Shown here: positions 38,400 through 48,048 of the stretch, piece by piece | Numbering within the stretch: the first letter of the stretch is position 1 | Layout of the letters: each line of letters opens with the position of its first letter | Source: Glandiceps talaboti | Taxonomy: Eukaryota > Hemichordata > Enteropneusta > Spengelidae | Reading direction: 5' to 3' | Assembly (NCBI RefSeq): GCF_964340395.1 | Contig: NC_135550.1 | Location: 17,946,484-18,010,483, forward strand | Length of the DNA stretch: 64,000 bases | Notes under the pieces: generated by a model | What the model was told of the DNA's origin: nothing | Seen by the model: only the letters and a program-made list of their open reading frames with translations | Databases searched by the model: none | Made by a program: the position numbers and the translations under genes

Positions 38400-40455
38400 T
38401 GTATGTATGTATGTATGTATGTATGTATGTATGTGTGTATGTATGTATGTGTGTCTGTGTGTGTGTCTGTCTGTGTATGTGTCTGTGGCTGTGTCTGTGT
38501 CTGTGTCTGTGTCTGTGTCTATGTCTGTCTGTGTTAGTGTCTGTGTGGATGTGAGTTGATGCACGTCTCTCATATCATAGATTTCAATTATCTCATCTAT
38601 ATTCAGGTCTGCTAATGGAACAAACATAAGGATTGAGTAATAACATTTTATCAAAAAGAATTTAACCAGATGGTATGAGGTTACTGAGGAAGTTTCTTTC
38701 ACATTTATTGCACTCTCTCTCAAAAAAAATTAATTAATGTACAAATAGAAACCATTTTATTACCATGCTATGTTTTTTGTGGTATTTTATCGTCTGTTTT
38801 TTTAATAGACTAGAATTGTGGTCAATAAATCTATTTGTAGAAGTGGAATAGAAACCATTTGAATTTGGGGCTAAATTAAGTTGATAGGTTTGTGTTTTGA
38901 ATAACTTATTATCCAGCAACATTTTATGGATGAAAGACAAACTCTTGTAATAGTTCAATCTACAAAATGTTGTAGCATGCTGCAAGTGAGTGCACGTACA
39001 GTATGGTATAGTGTAGTGTGGTGTGGTGTGGCGTGGTGTGGCGCGAAGAGTATGGTGTGGCATAGCGAGTGTGGTGTGACATGGCATGATGTGGTGTGGT
39101 GTGGCATGGTATGTGGTATATAGTATGGTGGGCTCGGGTATGGTACGATGTTATGTACGTGGTATAGTATGGTGTGGTGTGATGGTTTGGGGTGATGGTG
39201 TGGTGGTCTGTGATGTGGTCTGGTGTGGTACAGCTCATTTGACATAAAATAATACTTTCAATAAATTGAAAGTCAACATACAGAAACAATACACAGAAAC
39301 ATTCCATATACATGATGTATATAAAACTGTAAACTACTCACTGTATTAAAAATACAACAAGAGGGTTGATTGAACACATTGGCTGAAGCAAATATACATT
39401 TGTTTGTTTTGTATCTTTTGCTAAATGTAAAAGGAGAGGTGTGTCAGTCTGATCAAATAAATGGTCACTACACCACGTATGCATTTTTAAAAACCTAGTC
39501 ACTTTCCCTTGTCAGAACACTCAATGTGTGTGTACTCGGAGTCAAATTTCAAAATACTATTTGATGATATTGACTGATATGAAATGGACAGAAGCAGTAT
39601 ATCTGCTGTTATCTGATTAAAAATAGGCAGCTTGTCACTCACTGTCAAAGTAGTATTATATAGTGAATGTGTGTATGTATAATCAGGTCATTCATTCATT
39701 GCATTATGGCACAATCAGCAACATAGCAACAATAGCAACAATAACTTTGACAAGCAAGCATGACTTTGCAAGTATGATATAAAAGTCAATTGAAACTTAA
39801 AGGCAAAACTTTGATGAATTGATGTATTATGAAGCCAGGTGGCTGATATACCATAGTTGTTTTGTTTCATAGTGAAACAAAAAGCCTGCTTGAAGTTTTA
39901 CATAAAATTATGTAAAGTAAGCATGGCAACACCATGTGTTTGATTGTAACACATTTCATCATGTTTTAATAGATTTGTATAATAATTATGCTGTACAACA
40001 TAAAACCTACATCAGTCCAGACTTTCGAATCTCTGTCGTTTGCAACACTTCATGGTACTTTGCATGGCAGCCCAAAGTGTCTCCCATATACATACATGTA
40101 TATATACTAGTTAAATTCACAACATACCAAGTGTTAAAATAGAATACATGGAAAGTAAATACTTGTAAGAGTAGTTAAAACCTTATTGATCTTAGTTTTT
40201 TTGCCTTTCTCTGTTCTCTTTTTTGTCACTGTCTTGCTATATTCCTGTCATTCCATATCACTGTCTCTATGTCTCTCTTTCTATGCGTATGATGAATATG
40301 TCTTCCTATTATTATTATGGATGTCTATATTTCTAAAGAATGTAATCTCTGTTTCTCTTCCTTTCTCTATTTGACTTTGTTTTACTGCACACTCTCTCTA
40401 TCTGTCTGTTTGTCTGTCTCTGTCTCAGTCTCTCTCTCTCTCTCTCTCTCTCTCA

Positions 40456-40496
<41 letters not shown>

Positions 40497-43400
40497 TCTC
40501 TCTCTCATTCTCTCTCTCTCTCTCTCACTCTCTCTCTCTCTCACTCAGTCCCCTCTGTCTCAGTCTTCCTGTCTTTGCCCATTCCATCCTGTCAGACACA
40601 CACACTTTTCATACTCAACCTACAAACACATACATGTACTTTGCCTGTTTTCTTTATCAGACTAGATTATTTTCCATGTAACACAAAAACAGCCAGAAGG
40701 CACCAAAATACAAAAATACATGGAATTCCCAGGGTAACCCAAAGCTGTTGGCGCTCGTAGACTAGTATTTACTGGAACAAAATCCTCTTTAAGATCCCTG
40801 GATTGTAAGAACAGTGAGTGTTCTCAGACTGTCTGAAAACAAGGTTGCCCTTTTGACTCTCACATTTACATAACCTACACAAACCTAAAAAAAATAAAAA
40901 AATAAAGCTCATGATGGATATCATATCTAAGTCATGAGTTTTGAATGTTTTTTAAATTGTTTGTTTTACACCGTAGTTAAATTATTATCATATGTCTGTG
41001 CCTAACTTTGTATGTAGCAGTATTAAAATGAGTACAAAAATGACTTGCATCTTTGACTACAGATTCACACCTCCGCAGATTTTTAGAAACATTCGGTGTT
41101 GTTCGTTTGATCCAGTATGAGAAAAAAAAATGTGCATGTAATTTATGGTTTGTGCCCAGAATATGTGGTTGTCAGTTTATTGTTATATGTGAATGAAATA
41201 GACTTATTATGCTTAGTAACTGGTCATTTTTTTGTTCCAATTTAATTCTGTTGCTGTGTATGTTGTATGTCGATTTCATCTTCTTGTCGGTGGAGTCACC
41301 CACACATCTAATCACAGTAATGTGTGGGAGGCTGGTGTCTTACATTACTGCTCTGTATGAAGAGCAAAAAGATTTAGCAAATTGTGGTTTATATTCACCA
41401 TATATTAAATGAACCTATTTTTCTCCATCATGTGCAGTACATGAAAATTTAACATTAAGATTTGTTCATGGAGGAAGGAATATATTTAGATTCAGTCAAG
41501 ATTTCTGCATTATGAATGTTAAGGAAAGTAACCTATAGGAATCCCAATACATTTTTATATTTGATTGTAGTGAAATAAACACCTGTGAATAATAATTCAA
41601 TAATTCAATTCAACAAGTGTTATTATTAAATTTAATAATACAGTATACAATGACAGTTACCTTCTTGCCAACCTTAGTACTTTTTCCTACACCCCACCCC
41701 TGCCCGCCCGGCCCCTCTCAAAACTCCTACCTTTTTGCAAATATATTGATAGTCAGGCAAGTTGATAGAACTAAATCCAAATTGAAAATGTGATGCTATG
41801 TAAAGTGTGCATAGGTAGATTTACATGAGTTGTACCACAGTGTTTATAGGGATCCCTAGTACAATACATGGACTAGCTGGGAACTTACTTACCTGCATGC
41901 TTACCAACCTTGACAAAAATGGCACAGTTAGATTTACATTCTGTGTAATAGCAAACCAGCGAGACTTTTCACTACATGTTACTTTCTGTGAAAATGAAAG
42001 GAATTAGACAACAACAGGGAAACAGCTTGTAAAAGTTTATACTGATGACCAGCTGGCAGAGGCAATATTACATGATAATTACTTTTATGTTGTTGTTTTT
42101 TTTGGACAAGGACTTGCTAAAAGCAAATAAAAACTAACATGGTAGGCGAGTCACTGACATACTAGTAATATTCATGTAAGTTTTCCATTGTTGTATAGTT
42201 TGTCTACCATCATCACTGCATACTTAGTCAAGAAAATGAAGAGAACACATGAAAGCCATAGAAAAATGTAGGTACACAATGTCAGTAATGATTGGACCCC
42301 CATTTACCAAAAAAATACTGTTAAATATTGAAAGTTTGAAAGAGCTAACATGAATGTAACAACTCACAAATTGAGTATTTAAAGTGAATAAAAAGTAACT
42401 TCAATTATGCATCCAACAGTTGTCTTAACATCAGAACTGCAGTGAAGGACCACTTGGTTTGTTAGTGCAAATCAAGTTGGGATTCTAAGCAAAAATCAAA
42501 ACACAACCCCCAACCCCACCTCTACCCCCAGCATATATAATTGTCTTGTATATGTACTCCACCAAACTGCAGTACATACTTCAGTCGTGAACAGTTGAAA
42601 TAAATATTCTTACATTGATGGGAACAGAATGCCTAACAAATGTGTATATACCATGTTACATGTATAGATAGGCAATATCTGAAGACATATACCAGTCGTA
42701 GAAGGTTAAGGAAAAGGTCAGAGTCTTTATCCCTATAGTTGTCATTCATCAAGGACAACTTAGTCATTTGGCTGCCATTTGGAAAGAGCATACATGTGGT
42801 TGTTGACATCTAATTACATGGGTTTGACATTTTGCACACAATTTCTCCCACTGTGTTTTCTGACATTGAAATATGTGTTGTCAATATATGCCATGAAGAT
42901 TTTGACTGAAAGTTGTTTTCAAAACTGACATATTTTGGTATTTTGCATGCATCAGGAAGAAAGAAATAGTCAGTAAATATTTATGTATAATTTCAATAAT
43001 GTTGAAAAAGGATTCAATTTTTATGTAAAATTTCCATAATGTTGAAAGAGGAATAAAATTTTCATGTAAAATTTAAAAAATCCCGAAAGAAGAATCAATT
43101 TTTTTTTGTAAAATGTTGGTATGTGATAATTTTTGTGGAAATAATCTACATATATCAGTTTTGTATCCAGTCATTTATAACTGCAGATGCTATGTAAATG
43201 GCTACTGGAAATTTCGGCACCACTGTATGACAAATTCTAAAAGAAAAAAAAACTTTAGATCAAATCAGTTTTGAAGAATTTGTTTACCAGAATATTGTTG
43301 GTGCATTGATAATTACACGTACTGCCATTAATCTAATTGATTTATAATTGTCTCCCAACATATCACTTTAACAAACAGACAATAAGCCTGTCCATGCTAC

Positions 43401-44559
43401 AAAATCTGATCCGTATCCAATTCCATTTACTTGTTTATACTTGTGGTTAATTCGTATCTAGGTTCGAATTAACTGATCCAGATTGAAAACCTACTCTGGG
43501 TGGGGGTTTTGATCTGGATCAAAGTAATTCAAATCAGATTGCAATCAGTTTAAGCCTGGTGTGGACAGGCACATACTCCAGTGATTTAGTTTGATAAGTT
43601 TGAAGCTAGTAGTGTGTCACAGGACAGGTTTGCTAATTAATTCAAATTGAATCCATCTTTCATTTTTTTTTAGTGTAGATGGAAAGTGGATTCGATGCGG
43701 ATTAAAGTGATCTGGATCAGTTTAATTGAGATTGGATCCAGATCAGATATGGACAGGGCTAATATGTCCTACTTCAACACTTCAAACTCGAAAGCTTGGT
43801 CTTTTATGGGGTCAAAGGTCACCTAGTCTTTGGTAACTTTCGGAACATGAATTTTGAACTAGTGAATACAAGTCATGGTCTCCTCAGGGGCATGTATTCA
43901 TGGTCTCCTCAGGGGCACATTAGTATTTGACATGAAGATAATAGGCAGTGATAAGTAACAATTCTTACATCTTGGCATGTAGCCAGTGTAAATTTGTAGG
44001 GGGAAAAAAGCAAAAGTGAAGTGATGCTATTGAACTGGCATTGGTATAACAAAGCCAGTGAGTGGATCTGCACTGAGTCTTTGTGTATAGAGTATAAACC
44101 GTTTACATGTACTAGTATACTCCTGATACTTACAATTCTTGTCACAAAGTGCTGATGAAACTCCCAGGCAAACAAATTTGCCCCAAACGTCACAGACAGA
44201 AAGTGTTTCTGGCAAAGAAACGTGACAAAGTTTTTGCCCTATTTACATAAAAGTTTCAATCGGAACTGTGAAAGATTTATGATGAAGTTAAGTGTTATTC
44301 CATGTTGTCTATTCAATGCTATCAGATAGCCAGGTCTAGTTCTGATCCAGGGTAATCTTTTCCAGCACTTAAAGCTGTGTTTTTTCAATTGTTTCTCATC
44401 ATTGATTATTCTTGTTTTCTGTTCTCATACAGACATATGTGTATGGTAATGAGAGGTGTGCAGAAGTTGAACAGCAAGACCGTCACAAGCTGCATGCTGG
44501 GAAATTTTCGAGAAGACCCCAAAACAAGAGAAGAATTCCTAGCTCTCATACGAAGCTGA
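18169..44559 (+). CDS. GCH1: GTP cyclohydrolase I, complete
   Basis: Six exons: 18169-18508, 30926-31035, 31434-31489, 33570-33601, 34489-34573, 44433-44559 (TGA 44557-44559). They total 750 bases, 249 residues; human has 250. All phases agree. An in-frame TAG at 18136-18138 supports the start. The enzyme converts GTP to dihydroneopterin triphosphate, the first and usually rate-limiting step of tetrahydrobiopterin synthesis, as a cytosolic homodecamer. Zinc ligands Cys140 ([12 protein letters not shown]), His143 and Cys211 ([11 protein letters not shown]) each sit one below human Cys141, His144 and Cys212. [20 protein letters not shown] and [19 protein letters not shown] are almost as in vertebrates. 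Residues 1-65 are a variable polar N-terminus. Introns 1 (12.4 kb) and 5 (9.9 kb) are long and repeat-filled; intron 3 begins with an array copied from exon 3. Confidence 0.97.
19040..19625. repeat. Two diverged tandem copies of a ~290-bp segment
   Basis: Copies at about 19040-19325 and 19335-19625 share ATTTCAACCAAACCTGGCA, GTCAAGTACTATA, CTTACCTCCAAAA and a closing GACCTTTGA...TTCAAGGTCAAAT in the same order. Each contains several GACCTT/AAGGTC words in both orientations. It is probably a dispersed repeat family. Confidence 0.75.
21970..22150. repeat. Tandem duplication of ~105 bp
   Basis: TTTTGAAGTTT...GAGTGGGTTTC(T/A)AATGTAGTTAGCTG occurs twice, around 21976-22067 and 22079-22148, with small differences. 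Confidence 0.7.
25867..25970. repeat. Tandem duplication of ~52 bp
   Basis: ATGAACTAGAGTGG followed by a TATGG/GTTGT and CCTTCTAG block occurs twice in direct orientation. Confidence 0.65.
26065..26519. mobile_element. Non-autonomous inverted-repeat element (MITE-like)
   Basis: The block at 26065-26117 (AAGGCCTAGAAAAATAAATT then GTTTGGTTC) is repeated in inverse orientation at 26341-26392 (ending TTATTTGGCCTA), including the inner CACCTAGTT word. A third, diverged inverse copy of the end lies at about 26486-26519. There is no ORF between. It is probably a MITE with a partial second copy; target duplication not identified. Confidence 0.55.
27228..27950. repeat. 63-bp minisatellite, about 11 copies
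   Basis: Units contain TTCTACCCAAAGGATCGCAT, then CTATTTCAAGTTGTATGTAC and CCGGTCATATTCCCAGGTCA, with little divergence. The period of 63 is a multiple of three and no plus-strand frame contains a stop, so three overlapping ORFs of 250-268 codons run through it. Its position inside GCH1 intron 1 and the equal openness of all frames argue against coding. Confidence 0.93.
28679..28689. repeat. Short AT dinucleotide run
   Basis: An AT repeat in GCH1 intron 1 with no other notable feature. Confidence 0.5.
30926..31035 (+). CDS. GCH1: GCH1 exon 2: zinc site
   Basis: Acceptor GTTTATAG ends at 30925; donor GTAGGA starts at 31036. It encodes [20 protein letters not shown] and [17 protein letters not shown] with zinc ligands Cys140 and His143. 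Confidence 0.96.
31036..31433 (+). other. GCH1 intron 2
   Basis: 398 bases of ordinary intron. No repeat or coding potential is seen. Confidence 0.85.
31434..31489 (+). CDS. GCH1: GCH1 exon 3
   Basis: Acceptor TTTTGTAG ends at 31433; donor GTAAGT starts at 31490. It encodes [18 protein letters not shown] plus two bases of Arg169. The last roughly 27 bases with the donor are the founder unit of the tandem array that follows. Reading through the donor meets TAA at once (AGG TAA), so only this junction yields full-length protein. Confidence 0.95.
31464..32530 (+). repeat. Tandem array of GCH1 exon-3 end plus 5' splice site (~22 units)
   Basis: The founder unit is the true end of exon 3 (GTGTTATTGGTCTCAGTAAG then TTGGCCAG) with its donor GTAAGTGTAACCACATAA. 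About 21 further copies follow directly, with lengths of roughly 47 bases, or about 56 where an ATTAG insertion is present. Around 17 of the 22 keep a perfect AG/GTAAGTG donor; five near the far end read GATAAGTG and have lost the GT. Every unit also keeps the internal TC(T/C)(C/T)AG that resembles an acceptor. There are no stops in several minus frames, so 73-82-codon minus ORFs appear; these are by-products. Confidence 0.95.
33230..33526. repeat. 16-bp direct repeats flanking the palindrome
   Basis: GCTATGTGACTGTGTT-type units occur at about 33241-33267 on the left and 33506-33523 on the right. TTGCTATGTGACT at 33255-33267 and 33504-33516 could be a target duplication, or the palindrome may have split a short tandem repeat. 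Confidence 0.5.
33269..33505. mobile_element. 237-bp near-perfect palindrome (foldback element)
   Basis: Arms 33269-33382 and 33392-33505 are 114 bases each and match at 113 positions by eye (one T/C difference), with a 9-base loop CTCCTCTAC. The ends read AATCTGATT...AATCAGATT. A recent foldback/MITE-type insertion or a fresh inverted duplication would both fit. Its transcript in the GCH1 pre-mRNA would form a long hairpin 64 bases before exon 4. Confidence 0.85.
33570..33601 (+). CDS. GCH1: GCH1 exon 4
   Basis: Acceptor TGACTGCAG ends at 33569; donor GTAAGA starts at 33602. This 32-base exon encodes [10 protein letters not shown] with split Arg169 and Val180, matching human IVEIYSRRLQ. Confidence 0.94.
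33602..34488 (+). other. GCH1 intron 4
   Basis: AT-rich intron with a C run at 34105-34112. GCGCCCTCTGGTG near 33619 resembles the GCGCCCTCT words seen elsewhere in the window. No gene is seen. Confidence 0.8.
34489..34573 (+). CDS. GCH1: GCH1 exon 5
   Basis: Acceptor TTTTAACAG ends at 34488; donor GTAAGT starts at 34574. It encodes [20 protein letters not shown] then VGVIIEA, matching human [20 protein letters not shown]. Confidence 0.95.
36661..37013. repeat. TCTG/TCTA tetranucleotide tract
   Basis: Mixed TCTG and TCTA units, ending in TC dinucleotides, in GCH1 intron 5. Confidence 0.93.
37190..37284. repeat. Perfect TGTC tetranucleotide tract
   Basis: About 23 uninterrupted TCTG units. 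Flanking text on the left (CCAGTGTGGTAAGGAAA) also precedes the 36661 tract, so the two tracts arose by duplication of a larger segment. Confidence 0.95.
37544..38036. repeat. ATGT/GT microsatellite block
   Basis: Nearly 500 bases of ATGT units with GTGTGTCT interruptions. All frames are open on both strands, producing spurious ORFs of up to 170 codons. Confidence 0.95.
38167..38555. repeat. Second ATGT microsatellite block
   Basis: ATGT units with a palindromic ACGTACGTACGTACGTATGT patch near 38275, ending in TGTGTC units. Confidence 0.95.
38995..39240. repeat. Degenerate TGTGG pentanucleotide tract
   Basis: Variants of GTGTGGTGTGGC and GTATGGTAT over about 245 bases; strongly strand-asymmetric (G+T rich). 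Confidence 0.9.
40394..40560. repeat. CT dinucleotide tract
   Basis: A polypyrimidine TC tract on the plus strand, after TCTG words; could form H-DNA or confuse 3' splice-site recognition in GCH1 intron 5. Confidence 0.93.
43385..43760. mobile_element. Non-autonomous element with TIRs
   Basis: The left end AGCCTGTCCATGCTAC and the inverse of the right end (AGCCCTGTCCATATCTG) match, then both continue into GATCC-containing text. The flanks are AATA on both sides, a possible 4-base target duplication. The interior of about 376 bases is non-coding with repeated GATCTGGATC words. Confidence 0.55.
44433..44559 (+). CDS. GCH1: GCH1 exon 6 and stop
   Basis: Acceptor CTCATACAG ends at 44432. It encodes [20 protein letters not shown] then [21 protein letters not shown] and TGA, with zinc ligand Cys211. 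No AATAAA is evident in the next 500 bases, so the polyadenylation site is not placed. Confidence 0.96.
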
Positions 44560-44934
44560 TTCGCATACAGATGAAAGAAAAAGAACCAAAAAATAGTGAA
44601 TGTTATGACAACAACTCCTGTATTTTCCTGACTGTATATACGGGTGGAATATTTTCAACAAAACAGCACACCAAAGAAAAACAAAGATATCAATATTCAG
44701 ACTCTTATGTTCTCAGGGTTTAGTTAGTATGCTTGTAATTCTCTCTGAAGTTGAAAAATAGTAGCAACTTGAAATCGATAGAACACTCTACGTTAGATAA
44801 TGTGTATGTATGAAGTCAATTGAGTTATATAGTATGTGTGTGTGTGCATATATATATATTTAGTATATGAGGTTGGACCAAAATAGCTCTCACGATGAGA
44901 TTTAGAATATTCTATCAAACAAGTGCCTGTAGAT

Positions 44935-44964
44935 TTGCCAGATTTTGTTGGCAAAATCTGGCAA
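44935..44964 (+). other. Perfect 13-bp hairpin downstream of GCH1
   Basis: TTGCCAGATTTTG, loop TTGG, then the exact complement. It is flanked by ACAAGTGCCT direct repeats (near 44919 and 44980). Located 376 bases after the GCH1 stop, so probably in the 3' UTR. Confidence 0.7.
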
Positions 44965-45173
44965 GCAAAGTGCAGGAGAACAAGTGCCTATTAAAGGGAT
45001 GATGATAATGAAACTTTACAAGAAATTGGTCAGTGAACTAATTTGGATAATGGATACTGTTGTTTGTGAACCGATGCTAAAATATAACTAATTGCCTTTG
45101 ATTGTTAGAATAATGGTCATTGTCAGAGAAACACCCAAATTTTTAAGATGCTTGTTACTGAATATCACTTTCC

Positions 45174-47115
45174 TGTTGTTCTGACTGACGGGTGTAAGAT
45201 GTGGTTGTTCTGACTGACGGGTGTAAGATGTGGTTGGTCTGACCGACTGGTGTAAGATTTGGTTGGTCTGACCAACTGGTGTAAGATGTGGTTGGTCTGA
45301 CCGACTGGTGTAAGATGTGGTTGGTCTGACTGACTGGTGTAAGATGTGGTTGGTCTGACTGACTGTTGTAAGATTTGGTTGGTCTGACCAACTGGTGTAA
45401 GATGTGGTTGGTCTGACCGACTGGTGTAAGATTTGGTTGGTCTGATCAACTGGTGTAAGATGTGGTTGGTCTGACCGACTGGTGTAAGATTTGGTTGGTC
45501 TGACTGACTGGTGTAAGATTTGGTTGGTGTGACTGACTGGTGTAAGATTTGGTTGGTCTGACCAACTGGTGTAAGATGTGATTGGTCTGACCAACTGGTG
45601 TAAGATTTGGTTGGTCTGACTGACGGGTGTAAGATGTGGTTGGTCTGACCAACTGGTGTAAGATTTGGTTGGTCTGACCGACTGGTGTAAGATTTGGTTG
45701 GTCTGACCGACTGGTGTAAGATTTGGTTGATCTGACTGACTGGTGTAAGATTTGGTTGGTCTGACTGACTGGTGTAAGATTTGGTTGTTCTGACTGACGG
45801 GTGTAAGATGTGGTTGGTGTGACTGACGGGTGTAAGATGTGGTTGGTCTGACCAACTGGTGTAAGATTTGGTTGGTCTGACCAACTGGTGTAAGATGTGG
45901 TTGGTCTGACTGACGGGTGTAAGACTTGGTTGGTCTGACCAACTGGTGTAAGATGTGGTTGTTCTGACCAACTGGTGTAAGATGTGGTTGGTCTGACTGA
46001 CGGGTGTAAGATGTGGTTAGTCTGACTGACGGGTGTAAGATGTGGTTGGTGTGACTGACGGGTGTAAGATGTGGTTGGTGTGACTGACGGGTGTAAGATG
46101 TGGTTGGTCTGACCAACTGGTGTAAGATGTGGTTGGTCTGACTGACGGGTGTAAGATGTGGTTGGTCTGACTGACGGGTGTAAGATGTGGTTGGTCTGAT
46201 CAACTGGTGTAAGATGTGGTTGGTCTGACCAACTGGTGTAAGATGTGGTTGGTCTGACTGACTGGTGTAAGATTTGGTTGGTCTGACTGACGAGTGTAAG
46301 ACTTGGTTGTTCTGACCAACTGGTGTAAGATGTGGTTGGTCTGACCAACTGCTGTAAGATTTGGTTGGTCTGACTGACTGGTGTAAGATGTGGTTGGTCT
46401 GACCAACTGGTGTAAGATGTGGTTGGTCTGACCAACTGGTGTAAGATGTGGTTGGTCTGACTGACGGGTGTAAGATGTGGTTGGTGTGACTGACGGGTGT
46501 AAGATGTGGTTGGTCTGACCAACTGGTGTAAGATGTGGTTGGTCTGACTGACTGGTGTAAGATGTGGTTGGTCTGACTGACTGGTGTAAGATGTGGTTGG
46601 TGTGACTGACGGGTGTAAGATTTGGTTGGTCTGACCAACTGGTGTAAGATGTGGTTGGTCTGACTGACTGGTGTAAGATGTGGTTGGTCTGACCAACTGG
46701 TGTAAGATGTGGTTGGTCTGACCAACTGGTGTAAGATGTGGTTGGTCTGACCAACTGGTGTAAGATGTGGTTGGTCTGACTGACGGGTGTAAGATGTGGT
46801 TGGTCTGACCAACTGGTGTAAGATTTGGTTGTTCTGACCAACTGGTGTATGATTTGGTTGGTCTGACCAACTGGTGTAAGATGTGGTTGTTCTGACTGAC
46901 GGCTGTAAGATTTGGTTGGTCTGACCGACTGGTGTAAGATTTGGTTGTTCTGACCAACTGGTGTAAGATTTAGTTGGTCAGACTGACGGGTGTAAGATGT
47001 GGTTGGTCTGACCAACTGGTGTAAGATGTGGTTGGTCTGACCAACTGGTGTAAGATGTGGTTGGTCTGACTGACTGGTGTAAGATTTGATTGGTCTGACC
47101 GACTGCTGTAAGATT
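45174..47115. repeat. 29-bp minisatellite, about 67 copies
   Basis: The unit is GTTGGTCTGACCAACTGGTG then TAAGATGTG, with variants GACTGACTGG, GACCGACTGG and GACTGACGGG. Variants with GACCAAC form the 15-base palindrome GTTGGTC-T-GACCAAC. Span over period gives almost exactly 67 units. The minus strand lacks stops in all frames, so nested ORFs of up to 574 codons appear (repeating TSYTRQSDQPHLTPV-like text); they have no start context or family match and shift frame each unit, so I do not call them genes. Confidence 0.95.
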
Positions 47116-47963
47116 TAAATGTAGCCATTGAGTACTAGTAGTCATGGAGTTCATGTATTTGTGTGTAGTTCAACCAGTATATCTGTTATTGCTTTACATG
47201 CAAGGTGTGATTTCTCAGAAGGGATTTGTTACAAGTTTTCCCCTACAAAAAAAATGTGAATTTGTATTTAAAAATCTATAGCACTAAAGGTTCCTGATAT
47301 TTTCCTTCCAAAAATACTTGAGTATATTCTGACCAAAGTAATATTGTCAAGTTTTATTTTTAAAACTGGCAACCACATTACTTATATATTTTTGAGTCAA
47401 AGACAGACAAGTCCAGACTAATTTATAAACCAGCATGCATTACAAACTTCCTAATATGTTGCAATACATGAAAATTATAGGACCTTTTGAACCCTATTTT
47501 CATTCCAAAAATACTTATTTTGTGACCAAATTGATATTTTAAAGTGTTTATTTTAAAAACTGCCAGCCTCATTACTTTTTTATAATTTAATATTAGGACC
47601 AAAGTTTATGTTGTTCTTGATGAACTAATCTCTGCAGCTTTCATCATTGTTGATATTTTGGTCAAGAAATCGTATTTTTATTATCTTTCTAAAACATTAT
47701 CCCAAAATGCTTCAGTATGTTGCTAGAATATTTATCATTTTCCTTCCAGTGTTCCTCCACTCTTCATGTAAAAACCTTTGGGTTCTTCCTTAGTTTGTTT
47801 GTTTATTTTTTTTTACACTTTTCTGTTTGTCTTTATACATCTTTTATTGACAAAAACCATAATATTACTGTTGTTCAAATATTTCTTCATAATTGACATA
47901 TTGTTTGTAGTCACTTATTTCTAAACCTTTTAAAAATATATTTTTAACATTTCTGCAATCAAA

Positions 47964-48048
47964 GGATGAAAGTTTCTTCCTCCACCCCCATTTGGACTCA
48001 AAAACCATGAAAGTTTCTTCCTCCACCCCCATTTGGACTCAAAAACAA
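47964..48048. repeat. Two-copy 43-bp tandem repeat
   Basis: ATGAAAGTTTCTTCCTCCAC then CCCCATTTGGACTCAAAAAC occurs twice in a row without differences. Confidence 0.9.

Larger units (their letters stand above)
34574..44432 (+). other. GCH1 intron 5
   Basis: A 9.9-kb intron. Between 36661 and 40560 it is dominated by microsatellites. It also contains an inverted-repeat element at 43385-43760. No exon or nested gene is recognised in 34574-36660 or 40561-43384. Confidence 0.8.

Noticed and set aside
37540-38723. ORFs of 120-213 codons rich in His-Thr-Tyr or Cys-Met-Val
   Set aside because: Translations of ATGT/GT microsatellites on both strands.
45088-47015. Long minus-strand ORFs (up to 574 codons) in the 29-bp array
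   Set aside because: All three frames are open because the unit lacks stops on that strand, and one unit shifts the frame. No start context, domain or splice partners.
45174-47115. CRISPR-like array
   Set aside because: Contiguous units with no unique spacers, in a eukaryotic genome.
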